Source: Caryophanales bacterium UBA7057
GTDB lineage: Bacteria; Bacillota_I; Bacilli_A; RF39; UBA660
Length of the DNA: 16,283 nt
Assembly: GCA_002493865.1 (NCBI GenBank)
Contig: DLAC01000013.1
Span: 1 to 16,283, forward strand
Direction of reading: 5' to 3'
Made by a program: the position numbers and the translations under genes. Positions 15,945 to 16,283 of this stretch are shown here, piece after piece; within the stretch, counting starts at the first letter, position 1, and each line of letters opens with the position of its first letter. Under the pieces are notes generated by a model. The model was given only the letters and a program-made list of their open reading frames with translations. It searched no databases and was not told where the DNA came from.

Positions 15945-16283
15945 TTAAATTTGCTCTATCTTTAAGAAATTAGTATGAGATTCTGTAGGAAATCCTCCAA
16001 TAATCACAACCATATCACCTTTCTTTAAATTTAAGACCTCTTTCGCTGCTTCAATCCCTGCATCTACAATTTCATCTGTTGTATGATATACAGGAACAAT
16101 CTTTGTATAAATTCCCCATTTTAATGCTAAAGTATGGGCAACTTTTTCATCCGTTACAGTCGCAACAATTGGCGCATTTGGTCTTAAGGAAGAAATATCT
16201 AGTGCCGTAATTCCTGTTAATGTCGATACAACTACTCCTCGGATCTCCAAACTGGTAGTTGCTTTTACCACACACTCTGCAAT
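15945..16283 (-). CDS. pyk: Pyruvate kinase, C-terminal part only (cut off by the window edge)
   Basis: The frame is open to the right edge (it continues upstream as IAECVVKATTSLE...), so the catalytic barrel is outside the window and only the last 113 codons are present. They match the regulatory C-terminal domain of pyruvate kinase: GVVVSTLTGITALDISSLRPNAPIVA, DEKVAHTLALKWGIYTKIVP, then TTDEIVDAGIEAAKEVLNLKKGDMVVIIGGFP and the closing NFLKIEQI. The enzyme converts phosphoenolpyruvate and ADP to pyruvate and ATP in glycolysis. It ends at TAA or equivalent near 15945 with no extra C-terminal PEP-utiliser-like domain of the Bacillus type, and a strong terminator follows. The GTG at 16271 is an internal valine codon, not a start. 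Confidence 0.93.
   Translation of the reverse strand: MAECVVKATTSLEIRGVVVSTLTGITALDISSLRPNAPIVATVTDEKVAHTLALKWGIYTKIVPVYHTTDEIVDAGIEAAKEVLNLKKGDMVVIIGGFPTESHTNFLKIEQI

Overview
The window is an AT-rich (by eye about two thirds A+T), gene-dense bacterial segment in which every convincing gene lies on the minus strand. Strong Shine-Dalgarno sites (AGGAGG/GGTGA type), sigma-A promoters, a T-box riboswitch, AddAB rather than RecBCD, and RecD2 point to a low-GC Bacillota. Small genomes of the gut Bacilli/Erysipelotrichia/RF39 kind fit best, but that placement is inference. TGA is a stop codon here (alaS, addA, mtaB and the 190-residue protein end in it) and TGG encodes Trp, so this is code 11 and not the Mycoplasma code.

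In transcription order (right to left): (1) the 3' end of pyruvate kinase (15945-16283), closed by a strong terminator; (2) addB-addA (15879-10401), the overlapping genes of a compact AddAB/RexAB recombination helicase-nuclease, followed by mtaB (10371-9058), the tRNA ms2t6A methylthiotransferase, which has its own promoter inside the addA stop region; (3) a unit of two unknown genes (8973-8171) driven by a perfect consensus promoter and closed by a strong terminator; (4) recD2 (8097-5902), a second recombination helicase; (5) a short membrane protein (5825-5646) with its own terminator; (6) an AI-2E/PerM-family membrane protein (5503-4358); (7) an alanine T-box operon: promoter (4326-4298), T-box leader with a GCU specifier, a dNMP-kinase-like P-loop protein (4051-3500), alaS (3516-835) and the 5' part of holA (838 to the left edge), all three genes overlapping.

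Two themes dominate: double-strand-break processing (AddAB, RecD2) and tRNA charging or modification (AlaRS, MtaB), with links to replication (HolA, dNMP kinase). The T-box should raise the whole kinase-alaS-holA operon when tRNA-Ala is uncharged. The order recD2, AI-2E-family gene, alaS recalls the Bacillus subtilis region yrrC ... yrrI-alaS.

For addA, addB, recD2, the short membrane protein and the AI-2E gene, the longest open frame begins at a GTG that is part of, or next to, the Shine-Dalgarno GGTGA or GGGAG; the real starts are placed a few codons downstream. The only stretch near 300 bases without a gene is 4052-4357, which holds the T-box leader, its promoter and a weak hairpin. I saw no tRNA or rRNA genes, CRISPR arrays, insertion sequences or phage structural genes, and no clearly new multi-gene system. 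The closest to undescribed are the two-gene unit at 8171-8973 and the unusual expression platform of the T-box.
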